From NCBI GenBank assembly GCA_944325305.1, contig CALUZO010000014.1, positions 83,501-147,500 of the forward strand: 64,000 nt of DNA. The letters run 5' to 3'. This DNA is from an uncultured Rikenellaceae bacterium (lineage in GTDB: Bacteria; Bacteroidota; Bacteroidia; Bacteroidales; Rikenellaceae). The notes under the pieces were generated by a model. The model was given only the letters and a program-made list of their open reading frames with translations, was not told where the DNA came from and searched no databases. Positions 1 to 8,845 of the stretch are shown piece by piece (the stretch's first letter is position 1; each line of letters begins with the position of its first letter). The translations under genes were made by a program, and so were the position numbers.

Positions 1-66
1 TTCTTATGGGCACAAGAAAGAGAGAAAACCATAAAACGGAAACAAAAAATTCACTACCTTTACGCC

Positions 67-1140
67 ATGCCGTACGAGAATCTATACAACACTGCCGTCG
101 AGCTCCTGAAAAAGCTCATCGCAACCCCGTCCCTAAGCCGTGATGAGGCCGGTACTGCCGATCTCATCGCCGAGTTCCTCGCAAACAACGGCGTAAATGA
201 CATACAGCGCCTGCACAACAACGTCTGGGCACGCAACAAGCATTTCGATCCGTCGAAACCGACCATACTGCTCAATTCCCACCACGACACCGTAAAACCA
301 AACCCGGGATACACGCGCGACCCGTTCGCCCCCGATGTGGAAGATGGCAAGTTATACGGACTCGGCAGCAACGACGCCGGCGCAAGTTTAGTGTCCCTAT
401 TGGCCGCATTTCTGCATTACTACGCATCGACCGACCTCGTCTACAATCTCATCATCGCCATAACCGCCGAAGAGGAGGTGGGCGGCAAACTGGGAGTAGA
501 ATCCATACTGCCGCAACTCGGAGAGATAGACTTTGCAATCGTCGGAGAACCGACCGGCATGCAGATGGCCATCGCCGAACGGGGACTTGTCGTACTCGAC
601 TGCGTTGCTCACGGCAAATCGGGACATGCCGCCCGCAACGAGGGCGAAAACGCAATATACAATGCAATGTCCGACATCGAATGGTTCAGAACGTTCCGCT
701 TCCCGAAAGAGAGCGAGCTTTTCGGACCGGTCAAGATGAGCGTGACGATGATCTCGGCAGGCAGCCAGCACAACGTCATACCGGCCGAATGCAAATATAC
801 GGTCGACATACGCGTAACCGACCGCTACAGCAACGAGCAGGTGGTCGAAATTATACGCAACCATGTGAAAAGCGATGTCACACCTCGGTCGACACGACTC
901 AGACCATCTTATATCGACCCGACCCACCCGATCGTTAGAGCCGGCACAGAACTCGGTCTGCGAACTTTCGGATCGCCGACCACGTCCGATCAGTCGCTGC
1001 TGCCCATGACCTCGATCAAGATCGGACCCGGAGACAGCGCCCGATCGCACAGTGCCGACGAATACATCGAACTAAAAGAAATAGAGCAAGGCATAGCAAC
1101 CTACATAGCTATGCTCGATAAATTACCGATGAACGCCTAA
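67..1140 (+). CDS. M20 family deacylase of arginine biosynthesis (ArgE-like)
   Basis: A 357-residue zinc-dependent amidohydrolase of the M20/ArgE/DapE family. The metal ligands of the family can be picked out: the HxD motif (H72, D74), D103 in a GSNDAG context, the catalytic and ligand glutamates in AEEEVGG (E135, E136), E161 in GEPT and a late histidine near H328. The gene ends 11 bases before argH, so a role in arginine synthesis is very likely. In Bacteroides the pathway runs on N-succinylated intermediates (known for B. fragilis), so the substrate may be a succinylated or acetylated citrulline or ornithine; the sequence alone does not decide. The ATG at 67 gives the normal family length. 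A weak -7-like TACCTTTA lies just upstream at 55-62. Confidence 0.85.
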   Translation: MPYENLYNTAVELLKKLIATPSLSRDEAGTADLIAEFLANNGVNDIQRLHNNVWARNKHFDPSKPTILLNSHHDTVKPNPGYTRDPFAPDVEDGKLYGLGSNDAGASLVSLLAAFLHYYASTDLVYNLIIAITAEEEVGGKLGVESILPQLGEIDFAIVGEPTGMQMAIAERGLVVLDCVAHGKSGHAARNEGENAIYNAMSDIEWFRTFRFPKESELFGPVKMSVTMISAGSQHNVIPAECKYTVDIRVTDRYSNEQVVEIIRNHVKSDVTPRSTRLRPSYIDPTHPIVRAGTELGLRTFGSPTTSDQSLLPMTSIKIGPGDSARSHSADEYIELKEIEQGIATYIAMLDKLPMNA

Positions 1141-1151
1141 AAAGTAACAAA

Positions 1152-2486
1152 ATGGCAAAACTCTGGCAAAAAAACACAGATGCCGACCAGGCTGTCGACA
1201 AATATACCGTGGGGAGAGACCGCGAAATGGACATGCACCTCGCAGAAGCCGACGTACTCGGTTCGCTCGCCCATACGCGCATGCTGGAATCCATAGGACT
1301 TCTGACGCCGAGCGAGCTGGCTACGGTGCAGGCTGAACTCAAAAAGATATATGCCGAGATCAAAAACGGCAAGTTTACGATAGAGGACGGTGTCGAAGAC
1401 GTACACTCCCAGGTGGAGTTTCTGCTAACCCAGCGTGTCGGCGACGTTGGGAAAAAGATACACAGCGGACGTTCGCGCAACGATCAGGTACTGGTCGATC
1501 TGCGCATATATCTGCGCAGGCGCATCCATGGGATATGCAGCGGCATGCTGGAATTGTTCGGCACGCTCCAGGCGCTCTCGCAGAAATACAAAGAGGTGCT
1601 GATGCCGGGATATACCCATCTTCAGGTGGCCATGCCCTCGTCGTTCGGTCTGTGGTTCGGGGCATACGCCGAGTCGCTGGTCGACGACATGCAGATGATG
1701 CTGGCCGCATACAGGATAACCAACCGGAACCCTCTCGGCTCAGCCGCAGGTTACGGATCCTCGTTCCCCCTCAACCGCACAATGACCACACGTCTGCTCG
1801 GATTCGACTCTCCGGCCTACAATGTCGTGTACGCACAAATGGGACGCGGCAAGACGGAACGCATCGTTGCACAGGCAATGTCATCGGTAGCGGCGACACT
1901 CTCGAGGCTGGCCATGGACAACACCATGTTCCTCAACCAGAATTTCAATTTCATCTCATATCCTCCGGAACTCACCACAGGTTCGAGCATCATGCCCCAC
2001 AAAAAGAATCCGGACGTATGGGAGGTAATGCGCGGGAAGTGCAACATCATCCAGGCTCTGCCCAACCAGATAACGATGCTGACGACAAACCTTCCGCTGG
2101 GATACAACCGTGACCTGCAACTCCTCAAAGAGGCGCTTTTCCCTGCGCTCGACGAGCTTGAAGAGTCGTTGCACATGGCGAAATACATGCTGGAACACAT
2201 TTCGGTCCGCGAAGGCATTCTCGACGACAAGATGTACGATTACATATTCAGCGTCGACAGCGTGAATAAACTCGCATTGGCCGGAGTCCCATTCCGTGAG
2301 GCATACAGACAAGTAGGACTCGATATCGAGAACGGCAACTTTATTCCCGAACGCAGCGTCAACCACACCCACGAAGGCAGTATCGGCAACCTCTGCAACG
2401 ACAAGATCGCTGCGCTTATGGACGATATAGTGGCTCAATTCGGTTTCGAAAAGGTAGAGCGGGCCGAGCAGGAACTCGTCAAATAA
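1152..2486 (+). CDS. argH: argininosuccinate lyase
   Basis: Splits argininosuccinate into arginine and fumarate, the last step of arginine synthesis, in the cytoplasm. The 444-residue protein belongs to the fumarase/aspartase superfamily and shows all three signature regions: SGRSRNDQ near residue 105, GYTHLQ near 153, and the flexible catalytic loop GSSIMPHKKNPD at 277-288 with the catalytic serine at about 279. Length is close to the usual 450-460. It starts 11 bases after the M20 deacylase stop, and the two are surely co-transcribed. The other arg genes are not in the window and may lie to the left of its edge. Confidence 0.96.
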   Translation: MAKLWQKNTDADQAVDKYTVGRDREMDMHLAEADVLGSLAHTRMLESIGLLTPSELATVQAELKKIYAEIKNGKFTIEDGVEDVHSQVEFLLTQRVGDVGKKIHSGRSRNDQVLVDLRIYLRRRIHGICSGMLELFGTLQALSQKYKEVLMPGYTHLQVAMPSSFGLWFGAYAESLVDDMQMMLAAYRITNRNPLGSAAGYGSSFPLNRTMTTRLLGFDSPAYNVVYAQMGRGKTERIVAQAMSSVAATLSRLAMDNTMFLNQNFNFISYPPELTTGSSIMPHKKNPDVWEVMRGKCNIIQALPNQITMLTTNLPLGYNRDLQLLKEALFPALDELEESLHMAKYMLEHISVREGILDDKMYDYIFSVDSVNKLALAGVPFREAYRQVGLDIENGNFIPERSVNHTHEGSIGNLCNDKIAALMDDIVAQFGFEKVERAEQELVK

Positions 2487-2604
2487 CGAATCGGACGCAG
2501 CAGCCATTTTGCTAAGTCATCGCATTATCGCAGTATCGTTTTCTTGTGTTTCCATATGGCCGGCATGTCTGGCTGGCCGTAACGGCGCAGGATAAGCAAA
2601 ATCT

Positions 2605-3312
2605 ATGTTGACAATAATCGACCACCCCGAGTTGGGTAAAATAACCGTATCCCGGACAAAAAGGGCAAGGCGCATAATGCTTACGGTGCGTCCTCCCGGT
2701 AAAGTACGCCTTTCGATGCCTTCGTGGGTGTCGATGAAAGAGGGGATACGGTTCCTGGAATCGAGAACCGAATGGATCCGCAGCGCCATTGCAAAGTACT
2801 CGGAAGATCATCCTGCCGAGGTTATAGAGATGCCCTACTCTACCCGGAATCATCATCTCGAATTAAATCCTGCGGAAATTGCCAAGGTAAAGCTATCGGT
2901 CCGAAACGGCATCATAAGCGTATCATATCCACTCGACAGAGACTTCCGTGCAAAAGAGATTCAGGATGTCGTCAAGAAAGGCATCGAAGAGGCATGGCGG
3001 GCAGAAGCCAAAGAATATCTTCCCATACGTGTTGCTCAATTGGCCCGTGAACACGGCTTCAGATTCGGCAAGGTAACAATCCGCAATACCGTCAGCAAAT
3101 GGGGAAGCTGCTCGGTCCATAACGACATCTCGCTGAGCCTGCATCTTATGCGTCTGCCCGACCATCTTATAGACTATGTCCTGCTGCACGAACTCTGTCA
3201 CACAGTTCACAAGAATCACGGTCCAGGATTTCACCAATTGCTTGACGCACACACAGGTGGACGCCACAAGGCTCTCCACAAAGAGTTGCGTAAATATACG
3301 ACACGTTGGTAA
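2605..3312 (+). CDS. YgjP-like (SprT/DUF45) zinc metallopeptidase
   Basis: A 235-residue cytoplasmic protein of the YgjP/DUF45 metallopeptidase group. The zinc site is plain: HELCH at 195-199 with a third ligand at about H205 (KNHGPGF), preceded by the family motif WGSCS at 167-170. The N-terminal half holds the usual beta-rich region with a TKRARRIMLTV segment. The physiological substrate of the group is not known. It follows argH at 118 bases on the same strand; I see no promoter or terminator between them, so read-through is possible. No membrane segment or signal peptide is present. Confidence 0.8.
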   Translation: MLTIIDHPELGKITVSRTKRARRIMLTVRPPGKVRLSMPSWVSMKEGIRFLESRTEWIRSAIAKYSEDHPAEVIEMPYSTRNHHLELNPAEIAKVKLSVRNGIISVSYPLDRDFRAKEIQDVVKKGIEEAWRAEAKEYLPIRVAQLAREHGFRFGKVTIRNTVSKWGSCSVHNDISLSLHLMRLPDHLIDYVLLHELCHTVHKNHGPGFHQLLDAHTGGRHKALHKELRKYTTRW

Positions 3313-3566
3313 ACGGCCATAGAGAAGAGACTGACTATTATCTCTCGGAAACAAAAACGGCAGAAAATAGAATACGACATCACCGCATGCCAACCCGGCA
3401 ACAAGGGCTCAAGCAAAACCACACGGTGAAAAAACGCACAAAAAAACTCAGACCACGGCACACATATTCTTCACATGCCGCTTTCCGACACTGAACCGCA
3501 AAGGAACGGAGATATTTTCTGTCAGACAGTCCGGTTGAAACGATCGCGTCCAACCGAACGAAGATT

Positions 3567-3836
3567 TTACTGTTTATTTCTCGAAGCGCATGACGCACAT
3601 CCGCCGGGATCGCATTCGGAATGTTCACCTAAAGTACCTTTACGTATCTCGCACTCCTCCTCTCGCATCTGCTGTGCAGCACACTTAATGCCCAGTTTCT
3701 GCATGTTCTTGTTTTCGGAGATCTCGGATTCGATATGGTGACCCTTGAATATCAGAGTCAGCGACAGTCCGAGGGCAAACAACCCTACAGCCCCTATCGA
3801 AATCAGAATTACTATCAGTGTAGATGACATCAGCAT
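3567..3836 (-). CDS. small Cys-rich single-pass membrane protein, function unknown
   Basis: An 89-residue protein with one N-terminal hydrophobic segment (about residues 5-28), a short basic stretch, and a cytoplasmic tail holding six cysteines, one in KCAAQQ, one in EEECEI and four in a final ECDPGGCASCAS cluster. The architecture recalls small metal-cluster or maturation proteins such as NqrM, but I cannot claim homology. It lies 61 bases downstream of the GH76 gene on the same strand and may be its last operon member. An alternative ATG two codons in (3830) is equally possible. The coding call rests on composition and the clear membrane segment; the 254-base stretch to its left holds no further gene I can support. 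Confidence 0.55.
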   Translation of the reverse strand: MLMSSTLIVILISIGAVGLFALGLSLTLIFKGHHIESEISENKNMQKLGIKCAAQQMREEECEIRKGTLGEHSECDPGGCASCASRNKQ

Positions 3837-3897
3837 TAATTTTTAACATCCTTATAATGTCGCGGATTACGCACCGACCGCTTCTGAATCGAAACGG

Positions 3898-5145
3898 TTA
3901 CAACAACCCTGCCGCTTCGATACGCGCCATCCCCTCGAGCAACGAGGCACCGCTTGTCTGAGCGCCGAGCGAACCGGGACGTACATACTCCACGCCTTCG
4001 AGGGTCACGGTCGTATCGTACACTTTCGTCCAGTCGTGGTTGACATACATGGCTGGATATAGCGATCTGTCCACATTGCTCCACATAACCTGGGCGTTAT
4101 AGGTCAAAAACCGGACGATACGCTCACGCAGTGCTGGAGAGGTCGACTCGTCCATCGCAAGGTTGATGACATACGGAATAAACGCAGCCTTGAAGAAACT
4201 GTTGTCCTCTGTGGCGCCTTCATCGCGCAGGATACCGTTTCCGTTTCCGTCATCGTAACCGGCGGTCGTACACCTGCCGTTCGCCTGCATGGTGAACTCG
4301 GCGCATTTAACGGCATCGTCCATGTATTTCTGCTCGCCCGTTATGTGATACAGAAGCCTGCACATTTCGATCCACGCACCCTGCGTATATGTCAGAGGGG
4401 GTTCTCCGACCGAACCGTTATCGTCGGCACCGCCCCAGTTCCTCATGTAATCGTATATCTTGATCGCCTGTTCGAGGTATGTTTCTCTTCCCGTATCGTT
4501 ATAAAGTCTGCATGCCACCACTCCAGCCGGAACAACCGTACAAGCATGCCGCGCTTCGGACTGTGCGACATATTCGGGTGTCGGATTGGCATCGACTACA
4601 AGGCGCCAGCAAAGGCCCCATCCCTTTTCATCCTCCACCACTCTGATCTCCTCGACCATGTAGTCGTAAACCTCCTCGGCCATTTCGTGATAACGCTCGT
4701 CATCCAGGGCTTCGGAGAGATTCAGCAGAGTTATTGCAATCCAGGCCATATCGTCGGTAAACTGGTTGTAGAATCCGTTACGGTTATCCTCCCACCAGTT
4801 ATTCCCATTATTGGCTATCCAGCGTGAAAAATAATCTTCATATTGCGCCACGAGTTCCGGATCGCTATCTTTTATGCGGTTATAAGAATCGATAAGAACA
4901 TTCATTGAATGAGACTGCTGCCAATACATCCATCGGCTGTTTTTCAGCACATCGCCCGCCGAACCTTTAAAAAGTCCTGTCTCCTTATCCATAAACCGGT
5001 CGACAAGCACGTATGTGCAACTATCGGCGGCATCGGCCCATACATGGCTCTTGACACTGTTGCATGAGGTGAATAACTGTCCGAAGCCTATGCCTGCTAC
5101 CGCAAATATGCCTATGGCTAAAACAGCAGAAAAATACTTTTTCAT
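3898..5145 (-). CDS. GH76 family alpha-1,6-mannanase-like lipoprotein
   Basis: A 415-residue exported glycosidase-like protein. Residues 1-28 form a signal peptide ending in a loose lipobox (FTSC, Cys28), so a lipid anchor is probable. The rest is an all-helical (alpha/alpha)6-type domain with the GH76 hallmark of paired aspartates, D131-D132 in FTDDMAWIA, preceded by NNWWEDN. GH76 enzymes cut alpha-1,6-mannan backbones such as those of fungal walls. There is no SusC/SusD pair, sensor or other glycosidase nearby, so this is not part of a standard polysaccharide utilisation locus. It is transcribed divergently from trkA, with a -7 element about 60 bases upstream. Confidence 0.85.
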   Translation of the reverse strand: MKKYFSAVLAIGIFAVAGIGFGQLFTSCNSVKSHVWADAADSCTYVLVDRFMDKETGLFKGSAGDVLKNSRWMYWQQSHSMNVLIDSYNRIKDSDPELVAQYEDYFSRWIANNGNNWWEDNRNGFYNQFTDDMAWIAITLLNLSEALDDERYHEMAEEVYDYMVEEIRVVEDEKGWGLCWRLVVDANPTPEYVAQSEARHACTVVPAGVVACRLYNDTGRETYLEQAIKIYDYMRNWGGADDNGSVGEPPLTYTQGAWIEMCRLLYHITGEQKYMDDAVKCAEFTMQANGRCTTAGYDDGNGNGILRDEGATEDNSFFKAAFIPYVINLAMDESTSPALRERIVRFLTYNAQVMWSNVDRSLYPAMYVNHDWTKVYDTTVTLEGVEYVRPGSLGAQTSGASLLEGMARIEAAGLL

Positions 5146-5204
5146 TTGGGAGTTTTTTTAATTTGGATTGGTAAGATTATTGACTCTCTGCATAATAACC
5201 GATG

Positions 5205-5212
5205 CAAATATA
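5205..5212 (-). promoter_or_regulatory. -7 promoter element for the GH76 gene
   Basis: Read on the minus strand this is TATATTTG, a full match to the Bacteroidota -7 consensus TAnnTTTG. It would give a leader of roughly 55 bases before the GH76 ATG. No well-spaced -33 TTTG is seen; the nearest TTTG-like sequence is only 15 bases away, so the call rests on the -7 alone. Confidence 0.45.
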
Positions 5213-5306
5213 ATATTTAACGGGTTACAAAAAAAACACATGAAAAGATTTGCTTGCCTCGGATAATCCGAGTCGACCCCATTTAGGACACTATAAAGCA
5301 CAGATA

Positions 5307-5338
5307 TTTCACCGTATCAGTTCTTTTGTTTATTTTTG
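5307..5338 (+). promoter_or_regulatory. promoter of the trkA operon
   Basis: TTTC at 5307-5310, 20 bases, then TATTTTTG at 5331-5338, matching the Bacteroidota sigma-ABfr pattern (TTTG, about 19-21 bases, TAnnTTTG) with one mismatch in the -33 part. The trkA ATG at 5358 follows 19 bases after the -7 element, which supports that start over an upstream in-frame one at 5250. Confidence 0.65.
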
Positions 5339-5357
5339 TTACTCTAACTACAATGCT

Positions 5358-6698
5358 ATGAAGATAGTTATTGCCGGGGCAGGTGAAGTCGGTACACACC
5401 TTGCCAAGATGCTCAGCGGCGCAAACCATGACATAACGGTCATCGACATCAACCCCAGACTCCTCGAAGAGATCGAGGGGCTATCCGACATTATCACCGT
5501 CGAGGGAGACTCATCAACGTTCTCCACACTGAAAAAGGCATCGGTACGCAAAGCCGACCTTTTCATTGCCGTGGCGCACGAAGAAAACATCAACATAATA
5601 GCAGCCATACTCGCAAAACAACTCGGAGCAAAAAAATCAATAGCCCGAATCGACAATTACGAATATCTCGAACCCAACAACAAAGAGATGTTCATAAACA
5701 TGGGGATCGACTACCTGTTCTATCCGGAACTTATCGGTGCCGAAGAGGTCATAAAACTGCTGGGACACACTTCGTCCACAGAGTTCGTCGATTTCTCGGG
5801 CGGCATGCTGTCACTGGTGGTCTTCAAACTCGACAAGTCGTCGGGACTGGTGGACAAGACTCTTCTGGACGTAACTGTCGACCGCAAAAATCTGCCCTAC
5901 AGAACAGTAGCCATAGTACGCGAGGGGCGCACCTTTATTCCCAGGGGCAGCGACCGTTTCCTTGCCGGAGATATGATCTATGTCATAACAAACAAAGACT
6001 CGGTCGAAGAGGTGCTAAACCTTTCAGGCAAGGAAAATATCGACATCAAGAACATGATGATATTGGGCGGCAGCCGGATAGGCGTCCGCATCGCATCGGG
6101 ACTCGAGAAGGAGGTCAACATAAAGCTCATCGAATACAATCAGGAGAAAGCCTATCGCCTTGCCGAAAAACTTGACAACACGCTGATAATACATGAGGAT
6201 GGACGCGATATAGACGCAATGATGGAAGAGGGACTCAGCTCCATGGACGCTTTTGTGGCCGTCACGGGCAGGTCGGAGACCAATATATTGGCAGCCATGC
6301 TGGCCAAACGCGTCGGGGTGAAGAAAGTGATCGCCGAAGTGGAGAATCTCAATTATATCAACCTGGCCGAAAGCATAGGCATAGATACCATTATCAACAA
6401 GAAACTTATCACGGCGAGCAACATATTCCGTTTCACAAGGACAACCGACGTACAGGCCATAAAGTGTCTGACGGGTAGCGAAGCCGAAGTTCTGGAATTC
6501 ATCGTCAAACCGAACTCGCCGGCAACCAAGCAAAAAATACGCGATCTCTGTTTCCCACACGACGCCATTATCGGAGGGATCGTACGCGGAGACTCGGCCA
6601 TGATCTCTGTCGGCGACAGCGAAATAAATGCATACGACAGGGTCGTGGTTTTCGCCATGCCCGATGCAATACCAAAGGTCGGCAAATTCTTTAATTAG
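5358..6698 (+). CDS. trkA: Trk potassium transport regulatory NAD-binding protein TrkA
   Basis: A 446-residue peripheral regulator of Trk/Ktr potassium uptake with two tandem RCK units, each a Rossmann NAD(H)-binding part followed by a TrkA_C part. The first dinucleotide-binding loop is GAGEVG at residues 7-12; the second is LGGSRIG near 236-242. Length matches the two-RCK TrkA of Escherichia coli. I start it at 5358, because the family begins MKIVIAGAGEVG and a promoter sits just upstream; the longer frame from 5250 would run across that promoter. The channel subunit trkH is not in the window. The next gene follows after six bases. Confidence 0.93.
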   Translation: MKIVIAGAGEVGTHLAKMLSGANHDITVIDINPRLLEEIEGLSDIITVEGDSSTFSTLKKASVRKADLFIAVAHEENINIIAAILAKQLGAKKSIARIDNYEYLEPNNKEMFINMGIDYLFYPELIGAEEVIKLLGHTSSTEFVDFSGGMLSLVVFKLDKSSGLVDKTLLDVTVDRKNLPYRTVAIVREGRTFIPRGSDRFLAGDMIYVITNKDSVEEVLNLSGKENIDIKNMMILGGSRIGVRIASGLEKEVNIKLIEYNQEKAYRLAEKLDNTLIIHEDGRDIDAMMEEGLSSMDAFVAVTGRSETNILAAMLAKRVGVKKVIAEVENLNYINLAESIGIDTIINKKLITASNIFRFTRTTDVQAIKCLTGSEAEVLEFIVKPNSPATKQKIRDLCFPHDAIIGGIVRGDSAMISVGDSEINAYDRVVVFAMPDAIPKVGKFFN

Positions 6699-6704
6699 CC
6701 CAGC

Positions 6705-8222
6705 ATGCCACTGATTACAAATCTCACCAGAGAATACCTCAGACTCCGTCTGCACGAAATAGACCGCTTCAGGCAGCATCCAGCCGAGATACAGGCCAAA
6801 CAACTGCGATATCTGCTGAATCGTGGCAAAGGAACCATGTTCGGGCAAGAACACGGAATAGCCGTCATAACCGGACATGACAAATTTATCCGGCAGATTC
6901 CGGTCGTGGATTACGAACATTTCCATGACTATATCATGCGTACCAAAGCGGGCGAACAAAACGTCATCTGGCCCACTCATATAAAATGGTTCGCCAAATC
7001 GTCCGGCACTACCGATGCAAAAAGCAAATACATCCCCGTCAGCCAACAAGGCCTCCGACAGGCACACCTGCAGGGACCACGCGATGTCGTAGCGCTCTAC
7101 CTCGCCACACATCCGCAAAGCCGAATGCTTGACGGCAAGACCCTCACCCTCGGTGGAAGCAAAAAAGTGGAACGTGAAGGAGAAACAGCTTTCAGCGGAG
7201 ACCTTTCGGCCATTCTTATCGAAAACACGCCATGGTATGCCAACCTGAGACGTGTACCGAAACCGCAGACCGCCCTCATCGCAGACTTCGAGGAGAAGGT
7301 GCGCCGCATTTGCGAAGAGACTGTAGGACAGGACGTCCGGGCGTTTGCAGGCGTCCCGTCGTGGAATCTCGTGATGATGAACAAGGTGCTGGACTACACG
7401 GGAGCAAAAAACCTGCTCGAAGTGTGGCCCAACCTCGAACTGTTCATGCACGGCGGCATGAACTTCAAACCCTACCGAAAACAATACGAGGCACTCATTC
7501 CGAGCGGCAACATGAACTACATGGAGACATATAACGCATCGGAAGGCTTTTTCGGCATCGCCGACGACCCGACACGAGACGACATGCTGCTGATGCTCGA
7601 TTATGGCATATATTACGAGTTCCTCCCGATGGATTCACTCGGCGACACCTCGAAAGCCCTCCCTCTGGAGGGAGTCCGCGAAGGGGTGAATTATGCCATG
7701 ATAATCACTACCAGCAACGGTTTGTGGCGCTATATGATAGGCGATACCGTCGAATTCACATCCACATCACCCTACCGCATACGCATCACCGGACGCACGA
7801 AACATTACATAAACGCATTCGGCGAAGAAATCGTGATCGAGAATGCCGAGAGCGCCATTACGGCAGCAGGCAACGCTACCGGAGCCATAATCGCCGAATA
7901 CTCGGCCGCTCCGGTCTACATGGACGGCAAGACAAAAGGAGCACATGAATGGGTTATCGAATTCCGCAAGGCTCCATCATCTCTCGAAGATTTCACCCGG
8001 GAACTGGACCTGGCACTGCAACGCGTAAATTCCGATTACGAGGCCAAACGCTTCAAAGACACAACCCTGCTTCCACCTCGCGTGAGCATGGTGGAACCGG
8101 GGACATTCATGGCATGGCTCTCATCCAAAGGCAAACTGGGCGGACAAAACAAAGTACCCCGCCTGTTCAACGACCGCACGTTCGTGGACGAACTGCTCGC
8201 GCAGAACAAAAAACAGAAATAA
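6705..8222 (+). CDS. GH3 (auxin-responsive promoter) family acyl-adenylating enzyme
   Basis: A 505-residue member of the GH3 branch of the ANL acyl-adenylate superfamily. The nucleotide-binding loop SSGTTDAKSKY is at 99-109, and the glycine-rich and hinge regions follow in order (MHGGMNF near 246; YNASEGFFG near 274; GDTVEFTS in the last third). Plant GH3 proteins join amino acids to jasmonate or auxin; bacterial substrates are largely unknown, so I name only the family. It starts six bases after trkA and ends 12 bases before a deoxynucleoside kinase, in an apparent operon of four genes with no obvious shared pathway. Confidence 0.85.
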   Translation: MPLITNLTREYLRLRLHEIDRFRQHPAEIQAKQLRYLLNRGKGTMFGQEHGIAVITGHDKFIRQIPVVDYEHFHDYIMRTKAGEQNVIWPTHIKWFAKSSGTTDAKSKYIPVSQQGLRQAHLQGPRDVVALYLATHPQSRMLDGKTLTLGGSKKVEREGETAFSGDLSAILIENTPWYANLRRVPKPQTALIADFEEKVRRICEETVGQDVRAFAGVPSWNLVMMNKVLDYTGAKNLLEVWPNLELFMHGGMNFKPYRKQYEALIPSGNMNYMETYNASEGFFGIADDPTRDDMLLMLDYGIYYEFLPMDSLGDTSKALPLEGVREGVNYAMIITTSNGLWRYMIGDTVEFTSTSPYRIRITGRTKHYINAFGEEIVIENAESAITAAGNATGAIIAEYSAAPVYMDGKTKGAHEWVIEFRKAPSSLEDFTRELDLALQRVNSDYEAKRFKDTTLLPPRVSMVEPGTFMAWLSSKGKLGGQNKVPRLFNDRTFVDELLAQNKKQK

Positions 8223-8234
8223 AACAACAAACCA

Positions 8235-8843
8235 ATGTATATAGCTATAGCAGGCAACATAGGTAGTGGCAAAACTTCGCTCACGGAAATACTCGCGCGA
8301 AAGTTCAATGCTCGTATTTACGAAGAAGACATAAGCAATCCATATCTCAACGACTTTTACGAGGATATGAATCGCTGGGCATTCAATCTTCAGGTGTACT
8401 TTCTCGGGACACGCATCGAACAGGCAAAAAGGATGCTCGGCGAATGCGGCGACCTCATACAGGATCGCACCATCTACGAAGATGCCCATATCTTCGCCAC
8501 CAACCTGCACGAAATGGGACTCATGAGTTCGCGCGACTACGAATCGTACATGCGCATATTTGCCATATCGAGCCGCATCATCGAAACTCCCGACCTGCTG
8601 ATCTATCTGAAAGCCAGCGTTCCCACTCTGATCAGCCAGATACAGAAGCGAGGACGGGCCTACGAAATGTCGATACAGGAAGACTATCTTCAGCGCCTCA
8701 ACGAGAAATACGAAAACTGGATCAACAATATCTACGAAGGAGAGGTCATTACGCTCGACATAGACAAGGAGGACTTCATCATGGATCCCAAAGTTTTACA
8801 GCCGATAATAGAGCGTATTTCAACTATTAAATCAGGGAAATAG
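8235..8843 (+). CDS. deoxynucleoside kinase (dNK/dGK-dCK family)
   Basis: A 202-residue P-loop kinase that phosphorylates deoxynucleosides in the salvage pathway. Walker A is GNIGSGKTS at 7-15, the EED motif follows near 36, and the DRTIYED motif (family DRS/T-x-x-E) is near 79-85. The LID-type region with RGRAYE comes near 138. Which of dA, dG or dC is the substrate cannot be told. It sits in the trkA operon, two bases before the rRNA methylase gene. Confidence 0.88.
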   Translation: MYIAIAGNIGSGKTSLTEILARKFNARIYEEDISNPYLNDFYEDMNRWAFNLQVYFLGTRIEQAKRMLGECGDLIQDRTIYEDAHIFATNLHEMGLMSSRDYESYMRIFAISSRIIETPDLLIYLKASVPTLISQIQKRGRAYEMSIQEDYLQRLNEKYENWINNIYEGEVITLDIDKEDFIMDPKVLQPIIERISTIKSGK

Positions 8844-8845
8844 CA

